A DNA stretch of 64,000 bases from Haloarcula amylolytica JCM 13557 (GCF_000336615.1 NZ_AOLW01000006.1:186001-250000); one strand, 5' to 3'. Positions 1-8,247 are shown, counted from the stretch's first letter. Notes: generated by a model from the letters alone, not told the origin. Translations and numbers: made by a program.

Positions 1-2
1 TG

Positions 3-713
3 GCACAGGAGACTGAAACGATGACCGAACAGGCCGACGAGAACGCGACGGCCCCCGGCGCACAGCTGGCGGGCGTCGTCAGCGTGCAGGAAGCTGAACT
101 TGACGGTGAGGTCCAGTCACGGACGTTCGGGATCCGCATCGCGCAGGCGAACACTGACGACGCGAAGGCGTCTGTCGTCGCCGACCAACTGAACGACTCC
201 GAGGAACGACTCGCGGAGCTGGAACAGCGAAAGCAGGCGCTCGCCGAGGCCCGCGAGAACGGCTCGATGAGGGAGGGCGAGTACCGGGCGAAGGCTGCAC
301 AGCTCCACGCCGAAACGAAGAACGTTCAGCGACTGGCTAACGAAACGAACGAAACCGCCAGCCAGCTCCCCGCCGGAGCCCTGGATAGGCAGGGCGTCGA
401 CGCGGCGGCAATCAAGACCCTCTCACAGCGCGCGAGCGAACTGAGTGGTCCGGAAGTCGCCGCTATCGCACAGGGTATCGCCGGGCCGAACGTCGGACAG
501 CAGGCTCGACCTGACGCTGCCGGCGACCGCGGCGGCGATGCGGTGAACCGCTCCGAGGCAGACGACCGTCCCGGGGTCGAGCGGGAACGAACTCAGGCAG
601 GTGAACGGACAGACGATATCGATGCCACGCCGGCCAACGAGACGGCCACCGATGGCGGTGAAACCGAGCCGCCGACCGACGTCGGGTCCGACACTGTCGA
701 CGCTGGCCAATAG
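3..713 (+). CDS. Haloarchaeal DUF7096-like secreted protein, 5' end outside the window
   Basis: The frame is open from the first bases of the window, so the gene almost certainly starts upstream. The residues before the first Met (A-Q-E-T-E-T at positions 3-20) look like sequence just after a signal-peptide cleavage site. What remains is a conserved region (SVQEAELDGEV, then FGIRIAQA), a charged helical stretch of about 70 residues rich in Glu/Arg/Ala that could form a coiled coil, a conserved patch SGPEVAAIAQGIAGPNVG, and an acidic low-complexity Asp/Glu/Thr tail. This order matches my memory of haloarchaeal DUF7096 proteins, which have no known function. A Met at position 21 is possible as a start but would leave the protein without an export signal. 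Confidence 0.7.
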   Translation, partial: AQETETMTEQADENATAPGAQLAGVVSVQEAELDGEVQSRTFGIRIAQANTDDAKASVVADQLNDSEERLAELEQRKQALAEARENGSMREGEYRAKAAQLHAETKNVQRLANETNETASQLPAGALDRQGVDAAAIKTLSQRASELSGPEVAAIAQGIAGPNVGQQARPDAAGDRGGDAVNRSEADDRPGVERERTQAGERTDDIDATPANETATDGGETEPPTDVGSDTVDAGQ

Positions 714-845
714 CACAAAAGAAGGCGAAGATACTGTTTAACGCTCGTCACACAGCGGTCTGCGTGCCGCTACTGGCCGCTACGGGCGATGCGATGGCTA
801 CTGTGTCCATGTGTCTGGGGACCATACACACGCCACTACTAACAC

Positions 846-857
846 GGAAACTATTAG
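846..857 (+). promoter_or_regulatory. Probable promoter (BRE/TATA) for the argG leader
   Basis: A purine-rich GGAAA is followed by CTATTAG, about 28 bases before the ATG at 884. That spacing is what haloarchaeal leaderless promoters show. The call rests on sequence pattern only. Confidence 0.45.
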
Positions 858-883
858 TACTCGAATCACACAGCAGGTAGTAC

Positions 884-976
884 ATGACGCGGACCTCTCG
901 CTCCACGATGCTCGCTGCGGACAGCGAGGGGTCCCTCCGTTTCTCCCCACGACGACGACGACCGGGCCGTTTCTAG
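884..976 (+). CDS. Candidate arginine leader peptide, 30 aa
   Basis: The frame reads ATG to TAG at 974-976 and encodes 30 residues, 8 of them Arg. It contains a run of four consecutive CGA codons (950-961) followed by CCG GGC CGT TTC and the stop. It lies 138 bases upstream of argG on the same strand, behind a promoter-like element. A 7-bp hairpin with a CGGA loop (911-928) lies inside the frame, and a second hairpin (964-980) spans its stop codon. The arrangement is that expected of a ribosome-stalling leader controlling an arginine gene. Leader-peptide control is established in bacteria; for this gene in archaea it is inference. It could also be a chance small frame. Confidence 0.45.
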   Translation: MTRTSRSTMLAADSEGSLRFSPRRRRPGRF

Positions 977-1073
977 GCCCACTACTACTTACTCTTCACT
1001 CGACAGGTTCGTTTCGTCGCTAGACGCCGTCGTCGTCGGTTCGATGGGATACTCGATCTGTTGTTCGATCGAG
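911..1073 (+). promoter_or_regulatory. argG leader: Attenuator-like hairpin set before argG
   Basis: Three perfect hairpins are visible: 911-917 with 922-928 (7 bp), 964-968 with 976-980 (5 bp), and 1052-1058 with 1067-1073 (7 bp). In addition, 950-960, which covers the CGA codon run, is perfectly complementary over 11 bases to 1028-1038. That long-range pairing would be blocked by a ribosome paused on the Arg codons, giving two competing folds. No long T-run follows the last hairpin, so transcription attenuation is not proven; control of translation is equally possible. Confidence 0.4.
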
Positions 1074-1114
1074 AAACCGACAGGCACACCACGGAACCAA
1101 TTCAGAACACATCC

Positions 1115-2377
1115 ATGCCAGAAGGAAACGGAACCGTCGCGCTCGCCTTCTCGGGCGGGCTCGACACGACAGTCTGCGTATCGCTGCTGAAAGAAGAGTA
1201 CGGCTACGACGAGGTCATCGGCGTCACCGTCGATGTCGGCCAGCCCGACTACGAGTTCGAGGAGGCCGAGGAGACCGCCGAGGCGCTGGGCGTCGAACAG
1301 CACGTCGTCGACGCGACCGAGGAGTTCGCGGACCTCTGTATGGAGGCCGTCAAAGCCAACGCCGACTACCAGGGCTACCCGCTCGGGACTGCCCTCGCGC
1401 GCCCGGTCATCGCCAAGGCCATTCTCTCGGTCGCTGAAGAAGAGGGCTGTTCGGCCGTTGCCCACGGCTGTACCGGCAAGGGCAACGACCAACTCCGCTT
1501 CGAGGCCGTCTGGCGTGACTCCGACCTGGATGTTATCGCGCCGGTGCGCGAACTCGGACTCACCCGCGAGTGGGAAAACGAGTACGCCGCGGAGAAGGGC
1601 CTGCCCGTTGAGGGCGGCGACGGCGGCCGCTACTCCATCGACACGAACCTCTGGAGCCGCTCCATCGAGGGCTCCGAACTCGAAGACCCAAGCACTATCC
1701 CGTCGGACGACATCTACAAGTGGACCGACAACCCCTCCGACAAGGACGCCGAACTCGTCGAGGTCGCGTTCGAGGACGGCATCCCGGTCGCCGTCGACGG
1801 CGAGGAACTCGGCGGCGTCGAACTCATCGAGCAACTCAACGCGCAGGCGGGCGCCCACGGCATCGGCCGTACGGACATGATGGAAGACCGCATGCTCGGG
1901 CTCAAGGTCCGCGAAAACTACGAACACCCCGCGGCCACCGTCCTGCTGACGGCCCACGAGGCGCTCGAGGGGCTCGTCCTCACGCAGGAGGAACGCCAGT
2001 TCAAGGCCCAGGTCGACCAGGAGTGGTCTCAGAAGGCCTACCAGGGCCTCGTCGACGCGCCGCTGACGGGCGCGCTCGAGGCGTTCATCGACGACACCAA
2101 CGAGCGCGTCACCGGGACCGTCACGGTGAAACTCGAAGGCGGGCACTGCCGCGCCGTTTCGCGTGAATCCGACTACGCCGTCTACAGCGAGTCGGCGGCC
2201 TCGTTCAACGAGGAGGACGTCTCCGGCGGTATCACCCAGCAGGACGCGACCGGCGTCGCGAAGTACCACGGTTTCCAGTCCCGTCTCGCGAACAAGATTC
2301 TGAACGATGCGAAGAAAGGGGCCGCCGTGACGGACGGCAGCGGCGACCACGCCGCGAGCGAGGCCACGGAGGAGTAA
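1115..2377 (+). CDS. argG: Argininosuccinate synthase
   Basis: ATP-dependent ligation of citrulline and aspartate to argininosuccinate, the penultimate step of arginine synthesis, in the cytoplasm. The N-terminus carries the PP-loop AFSGGLDTT (residues 11-19). Further conserved patches are GVTVDVGQ, HGCTGKGNDQLRFE and the C-terminal GQ/YH-rich region of the family. At 420 residues it is close to the usual 400-410. The Met at 1115 was chosen because it places the PP-loop near the N-terminus; an in-frame Met at 1061 would add 18 residues rich in polar and charged amino acids that do not resemble the family. argH follows after 4 bases, so the two form an operon. The leader described upstream may regulate both. 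Confidence 0.97.
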   Translation: MPEGNGTVALAFSGGLDTTVCVSLLKEEYGYDEVIGVTVDVGQPDYEFEEAEETAEALGVEQHVVDATEEFADLCMEAVKANADYQGYPLGTALARPVIAKAILSVAEEEGCSAVAHGCTGKGNDQLRFEAVWRDSDLDVIAPVRELGLTREWENEYAAEKGLPVEGGDGGRYSIDTNLWSRSIEGSELEDPSTIPSDDIYKWTDNPSDKDAELVEVAFEDGIPVAVDGEELGGVELIEQLNAQAGAHGIGRTDMMEDRMLGLKVRENYEHPAATVLLTAHEALEGLVLTQEERQFKAQVDQEWSQKAYQGLVDAPLTGALEAFIDDTNERVTGTVTVKLEGGHCRAVSRESDYAVYSESAASFNEEDVSGGITQQDATGVAKYHGFQSRLANKILNDAKKGAAVTDGSGDHAASEATEE

Positions 2378-2381
2378 GCGA

Positions 2382-3887
2382 ATGAGCGACGGCGAGGACC
2401 ACGAGACGGGAGACGCGAGCGCCGACTCCGGCGGTGAGGCGGTCGTCCGCCGCGACCGCTTCGCGGGCGGGCCCGCCCGGTCGTTCCTCTCCTCGCTGTC
2501 AGACGACGAGCGCATCTTCGCGGCCGACCTGGCCGTCGACCGCGCCCACGTCGTGATGCTGGCCGAACAGGATATCATCGACCGCGAGACGGCCGGCGAG
2601 GTACTGGCCGCGCTGGCGGATGTGGAGGACGCGGGCCACGAGGCGCTGCCCGACGGCGAGGACGTGCACGAGGCGATAGAGAGCGCGGTCATCGAGCGCG
2701 TCGGTCCCGACGGCGGGAAGATGCACACCGCCCGCTCGCGCAACGACGAGGTGGCGGCCTGCATCCGCTACCGGCTGCGTGCGGACGTTCTGGACCTCGT
2801 CGAAACTGTCGTCGGGGCCCGCGAGCAACTCATCGAAGTGGCTCGCGCCGAGCGCGAGACGGTGATGCCGGGATACACGCATCTCCAGCCCGCCCAGCCG
2901 ACGACGGTCGCCCACTGGGTACTGTCCTACGAGCAGGCGCTGCAGCGCGACACCGCACGTCTGCTCGATGCCTACGAGCGGGTCAATCAGAACCCGCTTG
3001 GGTCGGCCGCGTTCGCCGGGACGCCCTTCGATGTGGACCGCGAGCGCACCGCGGAACTGCTCGGATTCGACTCGGTGGCGGAGAACTCGATGGACGCCTC
3101 GGCGACACGCGATTTCCTCGTCGAGGCCACCAGCGCCGTCGCGACGCTGGCGACGAATCTGTCAGGGCTGGCTGAGGACGTGGTCGTGATGGCGAGCAAG
3201 GGCCACGTTGACCTCGACGACGACTACGCCTCGACGTCGTCGATTATGCCCCAGAAGAAGAACCCCGACACGCTGGAACTGGTCCGCGGTCGCACGGGCG
3301 ACGCCGTCGCCGGGCTGAACGGCCTGCTGACCAATCTGAAGGGCCAGCCCCGGGCGTACAACCGCGACCTCCAGCGCGCCGGTCGCCACGCCTGGGACGC
3401 CATCGACAGCGTCACCGAGAGCACCGCGGTCGCCGCCGGCGCGGTCGCGACCGCCGACTGGCCCGCCGAACGGCTCGAAGCCGCGGCGGCCGACGGGTTC
3501 GCGACGGCGACCGGCGTGGCCGACCTGCTGGCGATGGCCGGCGTGCCGTTCCGGACGGCCCACGAGGTCGTCGCCGAGGCCGCCGCGCAGCTGGGTCCCG
3601 AGGAAGACGCGCCCGAGTACGAGGCGCTGTCGGCCGTCGCCGAAGACGTGCTTGGCGAACCCCTGTCAGCCTACGTCGACCGCGAGGCGCTTTCGGCCGC
3701 ACTCGACCCGACCGAAAGTGTCGCGATGCGGGACTCTCGCGGCGGCCCGGCCCCCGACGCTGTTGCCGAGCAGGTGTCGGTAGCAGCGGACGCTCTCGCC
3801 GCTGACCGCGAGGTACTGGCTGACCGCCGGCAGGCTGTTTCACAGGCGGCTGACCGCCGCCAGACGGAGGTGGACCGGTATGTTTGA
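2382..3887 (+). CDS. argH: Argininosuccinate lyase
   Basis: Splits argininosuccinate to arginine and fumarate, completing the pathway. The fumarase/aspartase superfamily signature SSIMPQKKNPD is present near residue 286, and the other conserved blocks HTARSRND, GYTHLQPAQPTT and NPLGSAAFAGT are all visible. The length of 501 residues is a little over the usual 460-490 because of an acidic N-terminal extension of about 25 residues (DGEDHETGDASADSGG) and a longer C-terminal helix, both typical of halophiles. The ATG lies 4 bases after the argG stop. Confidence 0.96.
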   Translation: MSDGEDHETGDASADSGGEAVVRRDRFAGGPARSFLSSLSDDERIFAADLAVDRAHVVMLAEQDIIDRETAGEVLAALADVEDAGHEALPDGEDVHEAIESAVIERVGPDGGKMHTARSRNDEVAACIRYRLRADVLDLVETVVGAREQLIEVARAERETVMPGYTHLQPAQPTTVAHWVLSYEQALQRDTARLLDAYERVNQNPLGSAAFAGTPFDVDRERTAELLGFDSVAENSMDASATRDFLVEATSAVATLATNLSGLAEDVVVMASKGHVDLDDDYASTSSIMPQKKNPDTLELVRGRTGDAVAGLNGLLTNLKGQPRAYNRDLQRAGRHAWDAIDSVTESTAVAAGAVATADWPAERLEAAAADGFATATGVADLLAMAGVPFRTAHEVVAEAAAQLGPEEDAPEYEALSAVAEDVLGEPLSAYVDREALSAALDPTESVAMRDSRGGPAPDAVAEQVSVAADALAADREVLADRRQAVSQAADRRQTEVDRYV

Positions 3888-3924
3888 GCGACCACCGTCC
3901 CCTCGTGGGACAATTATACCATAA

Positions 3925-4024
3925 TTCTGATATACGATTCAGAAACGTAGTGGATTCGGGCCTTTCACACCATTAGAGTGCTGTCTGTGTAGTAAATTTA
4001 TTCTGATATGTTCGAAGGCTTTAA
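3925..4024 (+). promoter_or_regulatory. Promoter region of the lysW/argW operon with repeated TTCTGATAT
   Basis: A TATA-like GCTTTAAG (about 4017-4024) lies about 30 bases before the lysW ATG at 4053, consistent with a leaderless or very short-leader transcript. Upstream, TTCTGATAT occurs at 3925-3933 and again at 4001-4009. The first copy is half of an inverted repeat TTCTGA-8 nt-TCAGAA (3925-3944). Such paired motifs are candidate regulator sites, but no regulator is known from the sequence. Confidence 0.4.
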
Positions 4025-4052
4025 GTGGATCCCTGTCACAGGATGAACTACA

Positions 4053-4217
4053 ATGGCAGAATGCATCGAGTGCGGGGCGGACGTGTCCCTGCACGACAAC
4101 CTCGAAGTCGGAGAGATCGTTGACTGTGCCACCTGCGGTGCCGAACTCGAAGTCGTCGGCGCCGACCCCGTCGAGCTCGACAGCGCACCCGAGCTCGAAG
4201 AGGACTGGGGTGAGTGA
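4053..4217 (+). CDS. lysW: Amino-group carrier protein LysW/ArgW
   Basis: A 54-residue acidic carrier that holds glutamate (or aminoadipate) through the gamma-carboxyl of its C-terminal Glu, protecting the amino group while the following enzymes act. Two zinc-binding CxxC pairs are present (Cys4/Cys7 and Cys26/Cys29), and the protein ends in EDWGE, the family's attachment motif. Neighbouring argF, argG and argH point to arginine synthesis, so ArgW is the better functional name. The aspartate kinase at 16 kb is consistent with lysine being made from aspartate instead. It is the first gene of a seven-gene operon reaching to argF. Confidence 0.93.
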   Translation: MAECIECGADVSLHDNLEVGEIVDCATCGAELEVVGADPVELDSAPELEEDWGE

Positions 4218-4301
4218 GGTGTTCGCGGTGGCGCGGCGCTCGACGCCGTACGTGACCGTGGCGCTCGACGCCGCGAGCCGCGAACCCACGGAGGACTCAG
4301 T
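4218..4301 (+). repeat. lysW-argX spacer with a duplicated 14-base palindromic motif
   Basis: GGCGCTCGACGCCG occurs twice in this 84-base spacer, and each copy can fold on itself (GGCG and CGCC around CTCGA). No reading frame of note is present. The last bases hold a good ribosome binding site (GGAGG, 4290-4294) for argX. Confidence 0.5.
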
Positions 4302-5210
4302 ATGAAAGTCGGACTCCTCTACTCGCGCATCCGCCGGGACGAGAAGCTCCTGCTGTCGGAACTGCGCGAGCGCGACCACGAGATCGAGAAGATAGACGTT
4401 CGCAAACAGCAGTTCAACATCCACGAAGCCCCCGAGGCCTTCGAAGATTTGGACATCGTCGTCGACCGCTGTCTGGCGACCAGCCGCAGCGTGTACGCGA
4501 CGAAGTTCGCGAAGGCCTACGGCGTCCCCGTGGTCAACGGGCCAGAGGTCGCCGACACCTGCGCGGACAAGGTCAACAACAGCCTCGCGCTGGAAGCGGC
4601 GGGCGTGCCGACGCCCAACACCGACGTGGCGTTCACAAAGGACGCGGCGCTGGAATCCATCGAGAAGTTCGGCTACCCCTGCGTCCTGAAGCCCGTCGTC
4701 GGCTCCTGGGGTCGCCTGATGGCGAAGATCGACTCCCGCTCGGCCGCCGAGGCCATCCTCGAACACAAGGAGACGCTCGGCCACTACGAGCACAAGATCT
4801 TCTACGTCCAGGAGTTCGTCGACAAGCCCGGTCGCGACATGCGCGTCCTGGCCGTCGACGGAGAACCCATCGCGGCGATGGTTCGCTCCTCGGACCACTG
4901 GCTCACGAACGCCGCGAAGGGCGCGGAGACCAACGAGTTCGAACTGGACGACCGCGCACTGGAACTGGTCGAGAAGGCCTCCGACGCGGTCGGCGGCGGA
5001 CTGCTCGGTATCGACCTGATGGAAGTCGGGGTGTCGCAAAGCGACACCCAGGACGCGCGCGAGTTCGAGGACTACACCGTCCACGAGGTCAACCACACCG
5101 TCGAGTTCAAGGCGCTGAACGAGGTCACCGACGTGGACGTGCCCGCGAAGGTCGTCGACTGGCTCGAACAGAAGGCGGCGACGGAAGCCGACGCCGAGGT
5201 GACAGCATGA
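4302..5210 (+). CDS. argX: Glutamate--[LysW] ligase ArgX/LysX, ATP-grasp
   Basis: RimK-like ATP-grasp ligase that joins the amino group of glutamate (or aminoadipate) to the C-terminal Glu of LysW. Visible features are the N-terminal MKVGLLYSRIRRDEKLL, the ATP-grasp strand YPCVLKPVVGSWGR, and the metal/ATP motif VHEVNHTVEFK near the C-terminus. GGAGG at 4290-4294 lies 7 bases before the ATG. The 302 residues include about 10-12 extra just before VHEVNHT (GVSQSDTQDAREFED). Their DNA contains a perfect 9-bp inverted repeat, GGGTGTCGC-AAA-GCGACACCC (5029-5049). The extra loop sits between two strands of the fold, so the enzyme is probably still active. The stop overlaps argC by 4 bases. I favour ArgX over LysX from context. 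Confidence 0.93.
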   Translation: MKVGLLYSRIRRDEKLLLSELRERDHEIEKIDVRKQQFNIHEAPEAFEDLDIVVDRCLATSRSVYATKFAKAYGVPVVNGPEVADTCADKVNNSLALEAAGVPTPNTDVAFTKDAALESIEKFGYPCVLKPVVGSWGRLMAKIDSRSAAEAILEHKETLGHYEHKIFYVQEFVDKPGRDMRVLAVDGEPIAAMVRSSDHWLTNAAKGAETNEFELDDRALELVEKASDAVGGGLLGIDLMEVGVSQSDTQDAREFEDYTVHEVNHTVEFKALNEVTDVDVPAKVVDWLEQKAATEADAEVTA

Positions 5211-6244
5211 CGTACACGGCGAGTGTCGTCGGCGGCTCCGGCTTCACCGGCGGGGAACTGCTTCGCATCCTCGATGGCCACCCCGAGTTCGAACTGGCCC
5301 AGGCCACCAGCCGCTCGAAGGAGAACAAGACCATCGGGCACTCCCATCCGAACCTCCGGCACTCGGACCTGCGCTTTTCCTCGCCGGCGGACCTGGAGTC
5401 GGTCGACGTGCTGTTCGCCGCGACGCCCCACGGCGTCTCGATGGAGCAGATCGATGCCTTCCAGGAGGCCGCCGGCACGGTCGTCGACCTCTCGGCGGAC
5501 TTCCGACTCGATTCGGAGGCCCAGTACGACGAGTGGTACGACGGGCACACGCGCCCGGAACTGCTTGACCAGAGCGAGTACGCCCTGCCGGAACTCAACC
5601 GCGACAATCTCGAAGGGGCCGACCTCATCGCCTCCGGCGGCTGTAACGCCACGGCGACGATTCTGGGCCTGCTCCCGCTGTTCGAGGCCGACATCCTTTC
5701 CGGCGACGAGCAGGTCGTCGTCGACGTGAAAGTCGGCTCCAGCGAGGGCGGGGCCGGCGGCGGCGAGGCATCCTCGCATCCGGAGCGCTCGGGCGTCGTC
5801 CGCCCGTACGCGCCCACGGGCCACCGCCACGAGGCCGAGATTCAGCAGTTCCTCGGTCTCGACGTGTCTTTCACCGTCCACGCGGTGGACATGATCCGCG
5901 GCGCGAGCGCGACCTGCCACGTCTTTCCGGAGGGCCCGGTTTCGAAGGGCGACCTCTGGGGGGCCTACCGCGGCGAGTACGAGGACGAACCGTTCGTCGA
6001 ACTCGTCGCCGGCGGCGGTGGCGTCTACCGCTACCCTGAGCCCAAGTCGGTCGCGGGGACGAACCGCGCCGAGGTCGGCTTCGAACTCGACCCCGGCAAC
6101 AAGCGACTGGTCGTGTTCTCGGCTATCGACAACATGATGAAGGGATCGGCGGGCCAGGCGGTCCACGCGGCCAACGTCGCCCTCGGCATCGAAGAGACGG
6201 CGGGCCTGGAGTTCCAGGGGCTCCACCCCGTCGGCGCACCGTAA
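5207..6244 (+). CDS. argC: N-acetyl-gamma-glutamyl-phosphate/[LysW]-glutamyl-phosphate reductase
   Basis: NADPH-dependent reduction of LysW-gamma-glutamyl phosphate to the semialdehyde. The Rossmann fold begins SVVGGSGFTGGELLR (residues 4-18), and the active-site Cys lies in SGGCNATAT near residue 146. The segments EGGAGGGEASSHPER and HRHEAEIQQFLG match the family's substrate loop and catalytic His region. At 345 residues it is of normal length. The ATG overlaps the argX stop (ATGA), showing translational coupling. Together with argX and argB it works on the LysW-bound intermediate. Confidence 0.94.
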   Translation: MTYTASVVGGSGFTGGELLRILDGHPEFELAQATSRSKENKTIGHSHPNLRHSDLRFSSPADLESVDVLFAATPHGVSMEQIDAFQEAAGTVVDLSADFRLDSEAQYDEWYDGHTRPELLDQSEYALPELNRDNLEGADLIASGGCNATATILGLLPLFEADILSGDEQVVVDVKVGSSEGGAGGGEASSHPERSGVVRPYAPTGHRHEAEIQQFLGLDVSFTVHAVDMIRGASATCHVFPEGPVSKGDLWGAYRGEYEDEPFVELVAGGGGVYRYPEPKSVAGTNRAEVGFELDPGNKRLVVFSAIDNMMKGSAGQAVHAANVALGIEETAGLEFQGLHPVGAP

Positions 6245-6262
6245 CTCCTGGAGGTTGTTTTT

Positions 6263-7123
6263 ATGACAGTAGTTATCAAAGTCGGAGGCGCTCGCGCGGT
6301 CGACCCCGCGGGGGCGCTTGCGGACGTGGCATCGTTAGTGGCCGATGGTGAGCGCGTCGTCGTGGTACACGGTGGCTCCACCAAAGTCGACGAGACGCTC
6401 GAACGGCTCGGCGTCGAGCCCGAATACGTCGAGACGCCGTCGGGCGTCGTCGGCCGGTTCACCGACGAGACCACGATGGAGGTGTTCGAGATGGCCTTCG
6501 GCCACCTGAACACCCAGCTCGTCGCCGGCCTCCAGAGCGAGGGCGTCGACGCGGTCGGACTCTCCGGCGTCGACGGCAAACTGCTCTACGGACCACGGAA
6601 GTCCGCAGTGCGGGTCGTCGAGGACGGCAAGAAGAAGATTCGTCGTGGCGACCACTCGGGGACCATCAAGCAGGTCAACGGCGACCTGCTGGAGACGCTG
6701 CTCGACGACGGGTACACGCCGGTCGCTGCACCACCCATGGCGGGAGATGACGACGGCGAAGTGATTCCCGTCAACACCGACGCCGACCGCTCGGCCGCGG
6801 CGATTGCCGGCGAACTCGACGCGCAGTTGGTGCTGTTGACCGACGTGGAGGGCGTCTACGCGGACCCAGATGACCCGTCGACGCTCATCAAGTCGGTCGA
6901 GACGGCAAGCGACTGGGCCGCCCTCGAAGCCGCTGCTGAGGGGTTCATGGGCCGTAAAATCATGGCCGCCGAGGAGGCGCTCGACGGCGGCGCACCCGAG
7001 GTCGTGGTGGCCGACGCCAACGCCGACGAGCCGATTCTGTCGGCGCTCGACGGCGACGGGACCCACGTCCACGCGAGCGCACTCGAACAGGACACAGACC
7101 AGACAGCGACGGAGGAACAATGA
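6263..7123 (+). CDS. argB: [LysW]-glutamate kinase (acetylglutamate kinase family)
   Basis: Phosphorylates the gamma-carboxyl of LysW-bound glutamate. The amino-acid-kinase fold is shown by VVIKVGGARAVDP at the N-terminus, VVVHGGSTKVDE (residues 33-44), and VLLTDVEGVYADP with GFMGRKIMAAEEAL near the C-terminus. The second glycine-rich segment has GGAR where the acetylglutamate kinases of bacteria have GG(S/N)A, as in LysZ/ArgB of the LysW pathway. It is 286 residues long. GGAGG at 6250-6254 lies 8 bases before the ATG. It overlaps argD by 4 bases. I see no arginine-inhibition N-terminal helix, so feedback inhibition is not supported by the sequence. Confidence 0.92.
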   Translation: MTVVIKVGGARAVDPAGALADVASLVADGERVVVVHGGSTKVDETLERLGVEPEYVETPSGVVGRFTDETTMEVFEMAFGHLNTQLVAGLQSEGVDAVGLSGVDGKLLYGPRKSAVRVVEDGKKKIRRGDHSGTIKQVNGDLLETLLDDGYTPVAAPPMAGDDDGEVIPVNTDADRSAAAIAGELDAQLVLLTDVEGVYADPDDPSTLIKSVETASDWAALEAAAEGFMGRKIMAAEEALDGGAPEVVVADANADEPILSALDGDGTHVHASALEQDTDQTATEEQ

Positions 7124-8247
7124 GCGGATTCGTCTTCAACGAGAAACCCATCCAGATCGAACGTGGCGACGGTGCCTACGTATACGACGACGGCGGCACA
7201 GAGTATCTAGACATGGGCGCGTCCTACGCCTGTGTCCCGCTTGGCCACGGCCATCCGGCGGTCCAGAGCGCCGTCAGCGAGCAGCTAGAGAAGATCACGT
7301 ACGTCCAGGCGTCGTATCCGAACGCCGAGCGGACGGCGCTGTACGACCTGCTCGCCGACACCGCACCGGACCCCATCGACAAGACCTGGCTCTGTAACTC
7401 CGGGACCGAGGCCAACGAGGCCGCGCTGAAGTTCGCCCGGTCGGCGACGGGGGACTCGAAAATCGTCGCGACGATGCAGGGCTTCCACGGCCGGACGATG
7501 GGCGCGCTGGCGACGACGTGGAAGAACAAGTACAAGAAGCCCTACGAGCCGCTCATCGGCGACGTGGAGTTCGTCCCCTACGACGACAGCGAGGCGCTGG
7601 ACGAGGCCGTCGATGAGGACACGGCCGCGTTCATCGTCGAACCGGTCCAGGGCGAGGGCGGCATCAACCCGGCCTCGGACGGCTATCTCGAAGCCGCACG
7701 GGAGATCACCGAGGACGCCGGGGCCGCACTCATTTTCGACGAGGTCCAGACCGGGATGGGCCGGACCGGTGCGCTGTGGAACTCACAGCGTGCCGCCGTC
7801 GCGCCGGACATGATAACCGCGGCGAAGGGGCTGGGCAACGGCCTCCCCGTCGGCGCGACGCTGTGTCGGGACTGGATCGCCGAGAACTACGGCTCCCACG
7901 CCTCGACGTTCTCCGGCGGGCCGGTCATCTCGGCGGCCGCCGGCGCGACCGTTTCGACCGTCATCGACGACGAGGTTCCCGCAAACGCCGCCGCGATGGG
8001 CGACTACCTCCTGACCGAACTGGAGGCTGCCATCGGCGACGAGGTGCGGGACATCCGCGGCGAGGGCCTGATGATCGGCGTCGAGGTCGGCCGCGGCGCG
8101 AACGCGGCGCTGAAGGAACTCGCACTGAACCATCAGGTGCTCGCGCTGCCGGCCGGCCGCACGGTCGTCCGCCTGCTTCCGCCGTTGACCATCGACGAGT
8201 CCCACGCCGACGCCGTCGTCGACGCGATGGCGGAGGTGGTGGAATGA
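7120..8247 (+). CDS. argD: [LysW]-glutamate-semialdehyde aminotransferase (class III)
   Basis: PLP-dependent transfer of an amino group from glutamate to the LysW-bound semialdehyde, giving LysW-ornithine. Class III aminotransferase features are LCNSGTEANEAALKFAR, the phosphate-binding FHGRTMGAL, FDEVQTGMGRTG (the PLP-nitrogen-binding Asp), and AAKGLGNGLPVGA, with the Schiff-base Lys near residue 236. It is 375 residues long. It overlaps argB upstream (ATGA) and argE/lysK downstream by 4 bases each, and has GGAGG 4 bases before the start. In halophiles the same enzyme may also serve lysine synthesis, which the sequence cannot settle. Confidence 0.94.
   Translation: MSGFVFNEKPIQIERGDGAYVYDDGGTEYLDMGASYACVPLGHGHPAVQSAVSEQLEKITYVQASYPNAERTALYDLLADTAPDPIDKTWLCNSGTEANEAALKFARSATGDSKIVATMQGFHGRTMGALATTWKNKYKKPYEPLIGDVEFVPYDDSEALDEAVDEDTAAFIVEPVQGEGGINPASDGYLEAAREITEDAGAALIFDEVQTGMGRTGALWNSQRAAVAPDMITAAKGLGNGLPVGATLCRDWIAENYGSHASTFSGGPVISAAAGATVSTVIDDEVPANAAAMGDYLLTELEAAIGDEVRDIRGEGLMIGVEVGRGANAALKELALNHQVLALPAGRTVVRLLPPLTIDESHADAVVDAMAEVVE

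Larger units (their letters stand above)
714..1114. other. Intergenic region before argG, with leader frame and hairpins
   Basis: This 400-base gap holds no full-size gene. From 840 to 1073 it contains a promoter-like element, a 30-codon Arg-rich reading frame and three hairpins, described separately. The first part (714-840) shows nothing I recognise. Confidence 0.6.

Noticed and set aside
989..2764. Long open frame of 591 codons on the - strand
   Set aside because: It is antisense to argG and the argH start. High GC leaves few stop codons in antisense frames, and the translation has no recognisable domain.
3939..5096. 385-codon frame on the - strand
   Set aside because: Antisense to lysW and argX, which have clear family motifs and good ribosome binding sites.
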